The notes below the pieces were generated by a model. That model did no database searches, was not told where the DNA came from, and saw only the letters and a list, made by a program, of their open reading frames with translations. The translations under genes and the position numbers were made by a program. Of a DNA stretch of 64,000 nt, positions 20,390-31,714 are shown piece after piece (position 1 is the first letter of the stretch; each line of letters begins with the position of its first letter). The DNA comes from Diabrotica undecimpunctata. Its lineage: Eukaryota > Arthropoda > Insecta > Coleoptera > Chrysomelidae. The stretch spans positions 67,800,427 through 67,864,426 of the forward strand of contig NC_092803.1 of NCBI RefSeq assembly GCF_040954645.1, read 5' to 3'.

Positions 20390-22132
20390 ACAGGGTGTCT
20401 AGAAACTCTCCTGACAAACGAAGATCGGGGATTCCTCAGATAGTTTTAAGACAATTTAACCTAATTCGCCTAGTCGAAAACTGCTTCCCAAGGGAGCTAG
20501 AGCTCTTTGAACATGGCTGGTTGTAATTAGTTTTTTTATACCTCCAGAACGCTTCTATTTAGAACAAAAACTGGTACGATTATTTATTTTATTTATTAGG
20601 CGTCCGATTTGGATAAGTCAACGGTTTCTAGTACTAAAAGGTACTCTTATTTTATGTCGGTAGGATACACCATTTTTGGGAAAAAAAAACTGTCAACGTA
20701 AGTATAACCTACGTTTTTCATTGTAAAATTGTTGTCAGCTCGTAAAGTTTCTCTCGTTTTTACCATGCCCCGGAAACTTATATGAATGGCCTTGGAACAT
20801 TTCCCCATCACTTTGACCCCAGTCAGATAATAAAGAGAAATGACGGCCTATTTCGCTCACGAAGACTTTAACCAATCATTTATTTTAACACAATCTGAGG
20901 GTGTCACAAATAAAATAATCAAACGAAGCTTAATTCCGCAATATATATTGTGTCAAAAGTAATGACAGATCTTCTGTTGGTTTACAGCTTTCAATTTTAT
21001 TTTGTTATCTTTAACTTTTGTCTGTATTTATTCTTAGTAATTTTTATTTAAGCTAGTTACTTGTTTTTTAAAGTTTAGTTTTAGTTACCTATTGTGGAAT
21101 TATGTGAAAAAATTTTTGTGTTGGGCTAGTAGTAAGCTAGTAGTAAGTTGTCACTGAAACTCAAACTATTTTCTTGTTCTAAATTAATGAACAATAATAT
21201 TTTCTTAATATGATTTTGTATATTGCAATTATGTCAAATTTGGATTGCCAAATTAATAATCACAAATTATCCATTAGAAATGTCATTTCCAGTAACAAAT
21301 GGTGTGAATTATTTTTAAAAGTGAATAGCTCCTTGTAGAAGCGTCAATTTTAAATTTTTTCAGGAAGCAAACAATAATAGTATTTAAATTTGTTTCTGAA
21401 ATTATAAATGTAATAAATATTATGTAATTAGTTTATAACTGTTTTATCTTAAACAACAAATAAATATACGTATATCTAGAAAAAATTGTGCTTTTTTTAT
21501 ATCCTTTTATTTTTTAATAATATATGTGATTATTTCATTGGAACTTAATAAGATATTTTCAATTGTTCAGTCAATTTTAACTAGTAACGAAATAGCCAAC
21601 AAGAGGCGCTAAAGAGTATAGGGAAACGTAGATACGCTGAAAAATTTCTCGATTAAGAGAAAAAAGTTTGGTGTTCCCAAAAAATAATGAAATAGGGCGA
21701 GATAATGATATAACAGCAGCACATGAAGATAATATTTTAATAAAAGTTTAAAAGGGAAAATTTAAAATTAGCGTTAGTGTTCGAAGACTATCTGCCATGT
21801 ATTCCAAAATTGCAAAATCTTCCACAGGAAATATCTTACACAATGAAAATTTATATCCTTTTTATTTTATAAAGGTACAAGCACTGCTACAAGGAGATTT
21901 TCCAGCTCGTGAAGAAGTCGCTATATCAGTCACAAAATCAGAAAAATCAAAATGAGAATTTTTTCATTTACATTTGGTTTTGCGACGAAGCTACCTTCAC
22001 AAGAAATGGAATTTTTATTGTACATAATGTACATTATTATTTGTACGTTGGAGATAATCCTCACATTGTTCAAGAATTTAAACATCAGCATAGGTTTAAC
22101 ATAAACCTATGGATAGGAGCAGTGCCGGTTTA
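20390..22132 (+). pseudogene. Mariner-like element with transposase relic
   Basis: The plus-strand reading from about 21780 gives EDYLPCIPKLQN, then from 21909 to 22132 NFFIYIWFCDEATFTRNGIF, VHNVHYY and HRFNINLWIGAV. This matches the first catalytic block (F-x-DEA-x-F) and the following block (x-N-x-W-x-G) of mariner-like transposases common in insects. The N-terminal helix-turn-helix is not readable and the rest is cut off where a hAT-type end (CAGTGCCGGTTTAA) starts at 22118. The words CAGGGTGTCTAGAAACTC near 20392 are typical of an insect transposon end, so the element may start there; that left edge is an inference. Confidence 0.55.
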
Positions 22133-24170
22133 ACACAGTCTGCCGCCCAGTGCTGATACGGATGCCTCGTCCAGGGTCAAAAATATTTCTTAACTTTATT
22201 TCAATTCAACAAAACATATTTTGAATACACGTTTAATAAAATAAGGAAAACAATTTATTTTTTTTTTGTTTCAAACTTAAATGAATACTAACAAAATACA
22301 AGAAAAAAATTAAGGACAAACTTAAAAAAAAATAAAAATGAACCTAATAACTTTCAAACAGGCAACATGAGGTAGGTAATCAAATATCTTTAGTATTGAA
22401 AAGCTTGTTTTCTTGCTTTTACTGAGGCGAATTTTTCGACGATATTATTTATATTTAATTTATCCTCATAGGTCTCCTCATTATTATCCTTATATCACCT
22501 CAAGGTTTTCACTAATGGAGAAAACTGCTAGGATAAAAGAGTTCAAATTTTATTGAGAAATTGTATGTCTTTACCCTTTTTAGTGTCGAAAAAGAGCGTT
22601 GGTTATTTGCATTTGCGACCATTATGGAGAAAAAAATACGCAGGCAAATATTAACGTTTAAAAATAAATATATTGATTTATTTAACATTTTTATTAACAA
22701 ATGCATTAAATGAACACATTCTTGGGGAAAACACTCGTCCAAATCTTACTTGTATTTTTGTTCTTATTCGGTTGCCGATCTGAAAGTATCTTCATCTTCC
22801 GTAGTTTTTAGTTCAAACAAAAATTCAAATGCTCTTGAACAAGAGTTATAACTATCAGTTAGATAGATAATTATCAGAAAACATAATTTTCATTCTTTGT
22901 TAACAACATTCCTAAGGCCTCGTAGTGGTCAAAACAATCACGTAAGAAATCAAAGTAATCTGCCAAAGAAGATAACAAATGAGCGGTTAAACCTAAATCC
23001 ATATTTTGTACTACTTATTCATTTCATTAACCCTTTGTAAAACGTCAAGGCAGAACGATAAAATTATTCCGTTTTCCAACAAATCAAGTTTTTCCGATAG
23101 AGAAGCTGCTTGAACTCTTACTACATTTTCAATCAAACATGTTTTAATCAAACCGTAATTGCTTTTTAACGCTTATACGGCATCAAAACGAGAAGACCAA
23201 CGGGTTGTATTCACAGGTAACAGTGTCTGTCCCGACTCAGGCAAATCCTTTATTGCACGAGTAAATAACTCTCACCTGTGAATAGACACTGAGGAAAAAT
23301 TGTATATAGCTTGTACCAACATAAAAAAAGATATTGCTTCCAAATAACAATCTGCTACATTTTGAACAACCAAATTTAAAGAGTGAGCAGCACACGGCAC
23401 AAAGAGAGCTAAATCACTGTAAACTTTAATAAGTGCTTGCAAACCAGAATATTTGTCACTCCTATTACTGACATTGTCGTAAGACTGGCCTTTACAGTTC
23501 TTAATATCTAATTCCAAAGACTCTAACATCCCAATAACTGTTTCGTCAAGTTCTTGTGAGGTATGCCCAGTGTTTTTATAAAATCCCACAAATATTTCCA
23601 CAGGACTACCTTCATTGTTACAATATCTTAAAATCACTGTAAGTTGGTCACGGTTTGTTATCTCAGGTGTTGAATCTACACTTCTAAAATAGTATTTGTT
23701 TGCCGTAATTTGCCTAACAATTTTATCAATAACTCAATTGGACAAAATGCTCATTAATTCGTTACAAGTACCTTTTGATAGATATGACGTTTTGCCCTTA
23801 CCTAAGTTTGCTCGTTTATTTATATGATCTTTTAAAAATAGATCATGTTCTGACAATAGTTCCAGTAAATCTTAGTAGTTTCCATTCCGTTTTTCGCTAA
23901 TTCTTTCATGAGTGCCTCTAAATACCAATTCCCTGGTAGCCAGAAACTTTATTACAATTATGATTCTTTCTATTACTTTAACTCTATATTCTTTCGCAGT
24001 GCTATTTCCTTTTCGAGTTCTACATCAACTCTTCTTTGCTTTAATAAGCGAGTCTTATAAATTTTCAGATTATCTAAATGATCATTGGATCTTTCATGTT
24101 CATCAAATGTTTCCTTACTTTTATTCCGTAATGAAAATTCTGTTTTAAATTGGTTCTTTTTTTTTCAAAT
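22118..24170 (-). pseudogene. hAT transposase relic (ZMYM1/TTF type)
   Basis: A hAT-like terminal word, CAGTGCCGGTTTAACA, opens the element at 22118. The gene is on the minus strand. From high to low coordinates: NKSKETFDEHERSNDHLDNL (zinc-finger region) near 24100; GKGKTSYLSKGTCNELMSIL near 23790; FRSVDSTPEITNRDQLTVIL (first Asp) near 23680; then 23637-23272 with YCNNEGSPVEIFVGFYKNTG, GQSYDNVSNRSDKYSGLQA (second Asp region) and VPCAAHSLNLVVQNVADC; and, after a degenerate stretch, NANNQRSFSTLKRVKTY (dimerisation block) near 22590. Multiple frameshifts and stops; inactive. The second terminal repeat was not found. Confidence 0.8.
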
Positions 24171-24272
24171 TAGACACAATAAAAAAATATATTGCCAGTG
24201 CTCTTGGAGTAAATTGTAACACGCTCAGTAAATATCATTACGCATTTACCAGGTGTAATACGAAACGCAAAA

Positions 24273-25110
24273 ATGGCGAATATTCCCGTGGAATGTTTCA
24301 ATTTACTTTTTACACCTAGTATGATGGATGATGTCGTAACTTGGACTAATATAAAAATAAGAAGGAAGTCCACTTGCTACGATGAAAACCATCAGTATGC
24401 AGTTCGCGAAACCAATGCAACTGAAATAAGAGCATTGTTTGGTCTATTACACTTGGCTGGGGTGTTCAAGTCTGCTCGGCTTAATTTAGAAGATCTTTGG
24501 TCTACCGATGGAACCAGGATAAGCTTATTTAGAGAGACGATATCTTTACAACGATTTATTTTTTTGCAGTCTTGTCTACGTTTTGACAATATAGAAAATC
24601 GAGAAGAAAGAAAATACTCGATAAAATGACTGCAATTAGAGCAATTTTCGAAAAATTTGTGCAAAATAGCCAAGACGTCTATACGCCAAGCGAATACCTT
24701 ACTATTGATAAAAAGCTGGAGGCATTTAGAGGCCACTGTGGTTTTCGCCAGTATATGCCGATACGGATTAAAGATATTCGCTCTCTTTGATGCAAAATCA
24801 TATTGTGAGATTGAAGCCAAAGGGATCCTTCCAATTAAGCAATAAACCTAGCGACGTAGTTCTCCGACTTGTAACTCCGATATATGGAACCAAACGAAAT
24901 GTAACATTTGATAATTGGTTCACCTGATGCTGAAGCTTTTAAAAGATCATCAACTGACGTCTTAGTAAAACATTTTATGTTGGACTTTTATATTTCTACT
25001 TTGGAGGAGATTTCCAAATCATCACATATTAGATATAACTTTTTACGAAATAGTAGTCATAGTAAACTTCTAATTGTTTGGGTCCATTTACATGACGAGG
25101 GGTGACCGTT
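24273..25110 (+). pseudogene. piggyBac-type transposase relic (PGBD4-like)
   Basis: The first frame (24273-24628) reads MANIPVECFNLLFT, NATEIRALFGLLHLAGVF, LEDLWSTDGT and RFIFLQSCLRFDN, the start of a DDE_Tnp_1_7 (piggyBac) transposase. Next come VYTPSEYLTIDKKLEAFRGH (first catalytic Asp, in IDK) and CGFRQYMPIRI, then after frameshifts LVTPIYGTKRNVTFDNWFT, with the second Asp in DNW. The C-terminal part after about 25105 is missing. piggyBac enzymes cut and paste at TTAA. The N-terminal start is plausible but unproven. Confidence 0.8.
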
Positions 25111-25434
25111 ATGAAACATGTAAACGTTTTCAATTTATTTAAAATCTATAAAAATAATAAATAAATAATAAAATTACTTTATTTAGTTTTAAACATATCA
25201 TTTAAATTTCAAAAATACAGAAAATATAGGATGACGCTTCACGATAGTCTACAGTACCGCCTACTGTTCCACTTTTTTTTTTCTTTTTTATTATTCCTAT
25301 TACTTCTTGCTGTTTTGAGAAATAGAACGTTCCTAGTACTTTAGAAAGCTACTTGAACCAACTCATTGTAGCAATGGTTGGTGAAGAATAACAATTAACT
25401 ATGAACTGTATGAATTATTGCAGAGCGCAGATAT
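25111..25434. other. Short AT-rich spacer
   Basis: No feature seen beyond AT-rich sequence that probably includes the piggyBac 3' flank. Confidence 0.4.
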
Positions 25435-25725
25435 CTAAAGATTTGTAAAGTCTCCAAGGCTAAACTGGCTTAACCACTTAGAAAGAATGCCAGAAAATTG
25501 AGCTTTAAAAGTAATCCAGAGATGGAAACCGCAAGCAAATAGAACAAGAGGAAGGCCACGAAAAAGGAGTATAGACGATGTAGAGGAAGATCTTAAAACC
25601 ATGAATATCAAACAGTGGCGAAGAAAGTATCCGACAGGGTAGAATAGAAGAACGTTGTTAAGCAGGCCAAGACCCACAAAGAGTTGTAGCGCCATTAGAA
25701 GAAGACGAAGACTTTTTGCTGTTTA
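25435..25725 (+). pseudogene. RTE-type LINE 3' terminal relic
   Basis: The plus-strand reading RLNWLNHLERMPEN, VIQRWKPQANRTRGRPRKRS and DDVEEDLKTMNIKQWRRK is the C-terminal tail block of insect RTE-like proteins (RL-W-GH-x-RMP...RG-RP-x-x-W...). It ends in an AGAAGAAGACGAAG tail near 25700. Two stops; a 5'-truncated dead copy. Confidence 0.75.
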
Positions 25726-26370
25726 GTCGTTCTTCCAATATTTCCTCATTTGTAATATGATCCGTCCAGTGTATAATATTGGTTATAGTTCGCAAATACA
25801 TCCAATTTATGTAAATCTAATTTTTCAGCTATACTCCAACGCCATTTCACCATTACTCGTTAACCTTGCACCAAATTCTTTTATTGTCATTATTTTCTTA
25901 TGGTATTATATAAAATTCAGATTTAATAATGTCACTCAGATATTTTATAGATACATAAAAAACTTGAAGAAGAAAAGAAAACTTATAACGTTTTTAAAAC
26001 GTTAAAATGGCAGACACAAAACAAAGAGATCAAAAGTTTCGAGTATGAATAACGTTATCAAATAAAAAAATATTTATACAAACTTTTCTATTGTGGCACT
26101 TTAGTAGTTTTGTAACTCAGTCTGATATAATATTAGATCTGCAAGCTCAGCTTTTTATCTATAGGTTTATCTATATCTTTCAATATACCGCTATTGACAA
26201 AAAGGTTGTAGGTCCCTGGCACAAGATAGTTGTTGTCATTTTTATAATATCAAAATTGAAGTTGTGGCTTTGGTGATAATAACAATATTGAAATAAATGC
26301 TTAGTTTGATAGTTTTATGAATATATTGCAAAGGGCAGTGGTTGATACTTTTCCTCATAAACATATTCAG

Positions 26371-26532
26371 TTATGGTATATCAAGGTGAAAGTATGTCCT
26401 TGGTTTATGAGAATTTGTGTCAGCTGAGAGTTCATCTTCATTTCTCAAACAAAAAAATTCTCTTACAGGTAATCTAAGTCCATTTGCATATTTAACAATT
26501 TCAAGATGGTTTAATCCATTTAAACCCAACCA
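26371..26532 (-). CDS. Possible terminal exon of an unrecognised host gene
   Basis: On the minus strand, an AG at 26533-26534 precedes an open stretch of 53 codons that starts WLGLNGLNHLEIVKYANGLR and ends KPRTYFHLDIP before TAA. The composition is ordinary protein-like, with no low-complexity or transposon motif that I recognise, and the reading is clean. I cannot name the family. It could be a last coding exon, a processed fragment, or a chance frame (the open frame extends to 26568). No upstream exon was found nearby on the minus strand. Confidence 0.3.
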   Translation of the reverse strand, partial: WLGLNGLNHLEIVKYANGLRLPVREFFCLRNEDELSADTNSHKPRTYFHLDIP

Positions 26533-26568
26533 CTGTTTGGTTTTGAGGTTATTTTGCAAATAATACAA

Positions 26569-27079
26569 AGTAAGTAATTAATCACATGTTTGCATATAAC
26601 AGTCAAAATTTTACCCTACGTTTTTATTAATTTAGTGGGATTACTTGCTTTTAGGTTCATTGAAGATGCACAGATTAGTCTAAAAACTTTGGATTTTTAA
26701 ATTTAATTTTTAATTAAATATACAAATTACAACAGGAAGTGTTTTACTTCAATGTTCTAGTTTTTTAACTATGTGGTATAGACCCAACTTCTGCGAATTA
26801 TCCCTTTTTAATTAAAAAAAAATGTCCTGCGCTCAAACAAAAGTATAATAATCAAAAGTTAACATAAGATCTATATGGATTATAATAAAAGGTAAGACAC
26901 CCTGAAATAAAAACCAGAAAATAAATGATCTTTTTAATGATTATTTTATTACCACTACAAATGACATGTTCAATAAGATTTCTTCTACGTATTTTTATGA
27001 CATAAAATTTAAATAAACCGATTACCCCTAAAAGTACTTTTAAAAACTTACGTTACGAAATACGTTCAAACAAAGTTAC
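26569..27079. other. AT-rich stretch, no gene seen
   Basis: No recognisable feature on either strand. Confidence 0.45.
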
Positions 27080-27409
27080 GGAAAGGCAATGGATGACTAA
27101 AAATATATCAAGAGAGCACGAAATTACGTCTAAAATGATTAAATATCTAGATGAACGGTAAAAGCAAAATTTTGCGAATTGCTAAATACAGTAGTCAGAA
27201 TAACAGAAATACCAAAGGATTGAACCCCATATAGAATTACTAATGTTTAAAATGATAAATGCAAAAATTTACCAAACTATAGAGGAATTACACTGAAAAG
27301 CATACCCGCGAAAGTTATATAATAGGATAATAGAAAATAGATTTCGGGAAATACTTGGCAGTCTTGGAAGAATCTCAACACAAATATATCTGTGTTTAAC
27401 TTCAGATCA
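27080..27409 (+). pseudogene. LINE RT relic, left part (split by nested transposons)
   Basis: The plus-strand reading NYRGITLKSIPAKV, then IIENRFREILGSLEESQHKY, matches the start of an RTE/CR1-like RT domain (NYRGI-LL...G-x-R..SLEESQ). The domain breaks off at the TA site of the mariner-like element and resumes on its far side at 30044. Confidence 0.65.
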
Positions 27410-27597
27410 TAAAGGGTGTTTTTTAAGAGGTACAGAAATGTAAGTTGGTAATACTTTTTTAACTGTCGGCCATTTTGACAGCTGTCAAGTGATTTATGTT
27501 AAGTTTGGTTTGAACAATGCTTCCAAATTGTACAAATTTATTTTGAAAATTGTGATTCTGTTCGAAATACGCATTTTATTGTACAAAGTTTACTCTA

Positions 27598-29081
27598 CAC
27601 TAGTGGCCAAAATTCTGGAAACTTTTCAAAAATTTTAGTTTTGTTATCAGCATTCCTCTTTTTCACAAGACATATCATTTTATAAGTTTATCTATAATTT
27701 TATTACATTTTATGCTTCTACTTAATATTTAACATCTATTTTAAGGGGAAAATCCTCTAAAAATTTAAAAATAAATAAAACAACAGCCGTTAGCAATTAG
27801 TAGATATATTTAAAAAAAAAAATGGTATAATGATTATTATCAACAAAATTAGTATTTTGTTGAGTAGGATAACCTCTTTGTTTTTTAGGATAGACTCAAT
27901 TCTGCGAGGCATGGAGTTGACAAGACAAGCCAAATCTTCTGGTGTAATAACTCTAAACCAGTTTTGAATAATGGCTTTTATCAGTTCTCTCTTGTTGCTT
28001 GGGATTTGGCGTGATATTAAGACTTTCAGCCTTGACCATAAATTTTCTATTGGATTTAGATCGGGACTATTTCCAGGCAAAGGCAGAACAGTAACATCAT
28101 GGTTTCTCAACCATTCCATGGAAGTCTTAGCCGTATGAAGATGCATTGTTGGGCATCCCCTTCGAACAAATCTCTGATAGTCGGCAGCAGTTTGGCTTGC
28201 AGTATCTCTTCCTAATATTTTTTTGCATTAATATTGCCCTCTATTACTGCTAAACGTCCAACTCCATTAGTGGTCATGCAAGCCCATACCATGACACTCA
28301 CAGGATGCTTCATAGTGACAATCCATTTTCACACAACTTTCTTCTGATAGTGCGGTTCGATATTTGTAATCCAGTTTATTTGACAATACCGTTAATATCT
28401 TTTGCGGATCTGCGACGATCTTCTAAAGAAAGTCGGCATATTCTACGCACATAGTAGTGACTAACTTTGGGTTTTCTGCCAGAACATTTTGCTGATTTTG
28501 TCGTTCCACGTTTGCAAACTTTCATTACACCTGATTTTGTGACGCCACCACCCAATTTGTTTGCTATTTCTTGATAAGTGTAACCTTCTTCTCGAAGGAT
28601 AATTGCTTTGGCTCTCTTTACTGGCGACCAGTCAACACCTTTTTTTGTTTCTGGTTGCCATTTTCGTTGAATCGACGCTGATGAATTCCTCTCCGACAAT
28701 TAAACAATATCATCTTAGTAACAACTACCTGATGTCACTCATAAACACTGGAAGCCACACGAAACTGTACTAAAGGCCACCTAACAGCTTCCAGTTGGGT
28801 TGTTGACTGACTAGCAAAACCCTGATGCAATACAGTATTGCCAATGTTGCCATTCACAAATCTCGGATTTTCGGCGTTTCGCTTGAATCTGGTTACATAT
28901 TTTATTAAATAATGATGTTAATAAAAAAGAGTGAGAAATACATAAAATATTATGCAGGAATATAAAATAATAAAATAAAAATGTAATTGTAATGGTAAAC
29001 TATATAAATCATGATCATAAGACGAGTCTTGCTAAAAAAACGATAATTTTTGTAAAGTTTTCAGAATTTTGGCCACTACTG
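27598..29081. mobile_element. Tc1-like element nested in the mariner-like element
   Basis: Terminal repeats (CACTAGTGGCCAAAATTCTG on the left; the right end is the complement of CAGTAGTGGCCAAAATTCTG, followed by AAAACTTT) are flanked by TA (27596-27597; 29082-29083). The 1484-bp length fits Tc1 elements. It is the innermost and so the youngest of three nested insertions. Confidence 0.9.
27800..28699 (-). pseudogene. Tc1 transposase, internally deleted
   Basis: The N-terminal frame (28699-28376) has the paired helix-turn-helix: SPVKRAKAIILREEGYTYQE, IANKLGGGVTKSGVMKV and GRKP. The middle (28375-28147) reads PVSVMVWACMTTNGVG and NINAKKY. The C-terminal frame (28146-27790) has VLPLPGNSPDLNPIENLWSR with the third catalytic residue, and the second Asp is in a degraded G-D-A block near 28150. 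The stretch that should carry the first Asp is absent: after KDINGIVK the sequence jumps to a later part. Total length is about 300 codons against the usual ~340. The loss of the first Asp and the frameshifts make it inactive. Confidence 0.85.
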
Positions 29082-29089
29082 TAATTGAT

Positions 29090-29945
29090 ATTATGCATCC
29101 ACAAACACGTCGTAGAGTGCGTACAGAAGAAGTTGTTGCTACTGTAGAGCGTAGCTTAGGAAGTCCCGAATCAGTCTATCTGCTATCGTGCGTAGCAGTT
29201 GGCTACGTGTCCACCACATAAGAAATTTTGCGGAAAGATCTTGCTTTTAGTAGATTAGATTAGGTGAGTGGGTCCAAAACGAGATTGCCGTTGATTACGA
29301 TTTTCATAAGCGAATTGTGTTTAACGATGAAGCCAACTTTTGGTTGAATGGCTACGTCAACAAACAAAACAGCTCTATTTGGAATTAAGATATTTCTCAA
29401 ATGTATATTAAGAAACCATTACATTCAGAAAAACTGACTGTTTGGTGTGCTTTATGGTCTGGTGGAATCATTGGACCGTACTTCTTCAAAAACGATGCTG
29501 ACCAGAATGTTACAGTCAATTGTGAAAACTGTAGAGCCATGACTACTGCCTTTTTTATTCCCCAAATGAATAACCATGATGTGCAAGACCTATCGTTTTA
29601 ATATAACGCCGCAATATGTCACACAGTTGGTGCCACAATTGATTTATTGAAGGAAACGTTTGGTAGCTGCATAGTTTCACATTTTGGACTGTCACTTGGC
29701 CTCCAAGATCGCGCGATTTAACACTGCTAGTCTATTTGATGTGGGGATATGTAAAAGTGCTAGTCTACGCCGACAAGCATGGACCGATTGACCACTTGGA
29801 GGTTATTGCCGATATGCAGCGACAAATATTGGAAATATTATCCAAAATTGGACCTCCAGATAAGACTACGTCAGAACCAGCCATTACGGTCATGTGCCAG
29901 AAATCATATTTAAATTATAATGTCAAAAGATTATCTTTCGAATAA
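29090..29945 (+). pseudogene. Mariner-like transposase relic
   Basis: The plus-strand reading HPQTRRRVRTEEVVATVERSL is the helix-turn-helix linker region. IVFNDEANFWLNGYVNKQN carries the first catalytic Asp, followed by LTVWCALWSGGIIGPYFF, a short degraded Q-D-G-A-x-x-H block near 29610, and RSRDLTLLVYLMWGYVKVLV, the third catalytic region (usual form SPDLTPLD-FLWGYVK). Frameshifts and stops occur throughout. The first ~50 residues lie on the other side of the Tc1 insertion, where they are too short to read. Product inactive. Confidence 0.8.
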
Positions 29946-30043
29946 AGTTAATTTCATGTCAATTTATAAAAATCATCTCTGTTTTATTTCATTTTAAAGT
30001 TATTTCATTTCAAAGTTCTAAACCTCTGAAAAAACACCCTTTA

Positions 30044-30480
30044 TCATATATCATATATAAGATTTAAAAAATTCAAATTTTTTATTAAGGTAGGCTGAAG
30101 ACAAGCTATTAAGAAAAAGAAAAGAGATCCGTCTCTATTTCATTTATCTAACAAATACCTAACAAAAGTTTTGAACAAAGTAATAAGAGACAAATTTTGG
30201 AGATGTTTAACGAAAAGAGGGTTAGAAAAGTGTATGATAGAAATTATAAAAAGTCAACAGCCTCAAAGAAAGAACACACAATTAATAATCTTTAGAGTTT
30301 GAGGCAAAAATAAGATTAAAACAAGGATGCGTACTTAGTCCACTATTGTTCTTTTTAATTATAAATGATGTAAAAAAATGTAAGAAGAAATACAAAATAT
30401 GCTAGTTGGAAAATGGGAGATGTGCGATGTTACTCTATAATAACTGTTATTTGCCAAAACTATAATCGTAGTAGCTGCAT
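30044..30480 (+). pseudogene. LINE RT relic, right part
   Basis: Continuation of the LINE broken at 27409: LRQAEDKLLRKRKEIRLYFI, then VIRDKFWRCLTKRGLEKCMI (palm region), then FEAKIRLKQGCVLSPLLFFL (the RQGC-LSPLLF block before YADD). Frames shift several times and the catalytic YADD is not readable. Confidence 0.7.
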
Positions 30481-31712
30481 TGGAAGAAAAATTACAAAAT
30501 TAACATCATTAAAATAAGCAAGGTCCAATATTTCGGTAACATTATTAGAGGACCTAAATATCGCTTACTCCGGTTGATTATTAAAGGCAAAATAGAACGA
30601 AAACGCTGAGTCGAAATACATGAAATTAAAACAACTGTCCTTGTCCCGTTACATTAGACAATGGACAAGTCGAATGGTCGAGAAGTTGTTTCATTTATAT
30701 ACCGAACCCCATATATAAGAGCCCCATCCACTGCTTGTTCCAGTTTGCTGACGATCTAGGTCTACTTGAGCCTGATTTAGCTAAGTATAGAGAATGTATA
30801 AGTAAGTATATATGCCATCTTGGATACTTTGTGAAGTTGCTATATGACCTGGTCTGCTTGACAGTACTCCTAGTTTGTTAGGACTCTTTGTTAGGAGGGG
30901 GGTCATAGTAACCTCTCAAGTTCTCTTTTTACTCTACTTGAATATTTCTGTGACGTCGCTATTCCATTAAAGTCAGTTATATCCTCGAGTTTTGTACGGT
31001 TTTTGTTTAGTCCCAATAGCTATAGTTTCCTTCATAATTAATAAAGTGTAAGAATAAGGATACTAAGCACAAAAAATAATTACCACTCTTAGCAATGCGA
31101 TTATTACTAATGCTATCATTACTGCTTCGAAGAATCAAGACAGTAACTAAAAAACAGTTGAATACAGCTAAACGGTATTGACTATCCAGCAACACTTATT
31201 AATGTTACTTAATGCCTACTCCTTTGTATATTATGTATAGAGTAAGTAGTCTACAAATAAACATGTCTCTTTAAAAAAATTATATTATTTATGAAAGTAT
31301 ATATCTTCTCAAGAAAGCAAAGCAAATTACCTCATATAAACTAAAAATTATATGTTCCGAAATTTAATTTACAAGGTAATAAAGATGAACTTCGTTGATG
31401 ATATTACCTCGAGAAAGTTGTACACGTTATAATACATATAAACGTGTATACTATTGTAACACTATAAAAATTAATGTAAACATGTTTATTAACACATTTA
31501 ATTATTATTTGCATACAATGCATGTATGGGCTTGTTTTTTAATTAAAAGTGGGACTAGTTTGGCTTGAGTTATATTTAAATCATATGGAATTTTAACTAG
31601 TGCCCCAGGATGTGGCATTGAAATAAATAAAAGCCCAGATACTATTCACTATTTTTTAAAAATAAATTTTATCAGCAAAATCTCAAGTCTTGTAGGAATT
31701 GTGTTATAGAGG
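30481..31712. other. Intergenic; possible solo-LTR-like promoter region
   Basis: No gene. Around 30712-30730 a TATATAAGAGCCCCATCC box precedes a T/G-rich stretch with a TTCCATTAAAGTC polyadenylation-like word near 30965, an arrangement seen in LTRs. No flanking duplication or second copy was found, so this is a weak suggestion only. Confidence 0.3.
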
Positions 31713-31714
31713 TA

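Larger units (their letters stand above)
27412..30041. mobile_element. Mariner-like element, split by a Tc1 insertion
   Basis: Terminal repeats AAGGGTGTTTTTTAAGAGG (27412 on) and CCTCTGAAAAAACACCCTT (to 30041) are flanked by TA (27410-27411; 30042-30043), the mariner/Tc1 target duplication; the flanks also share ATCAT. Without the Tc1 element the length is about 1.14 kb, normal for mariner-like elements. The transposase is on the plus strand. Confidence 0.85.

Noticed and set aside
30640..31000. Solo LTR suggested by a TATA box and a polyadenylation-like word
   Set aside because: No TG...CA borders, duplication or second copy could be shown.
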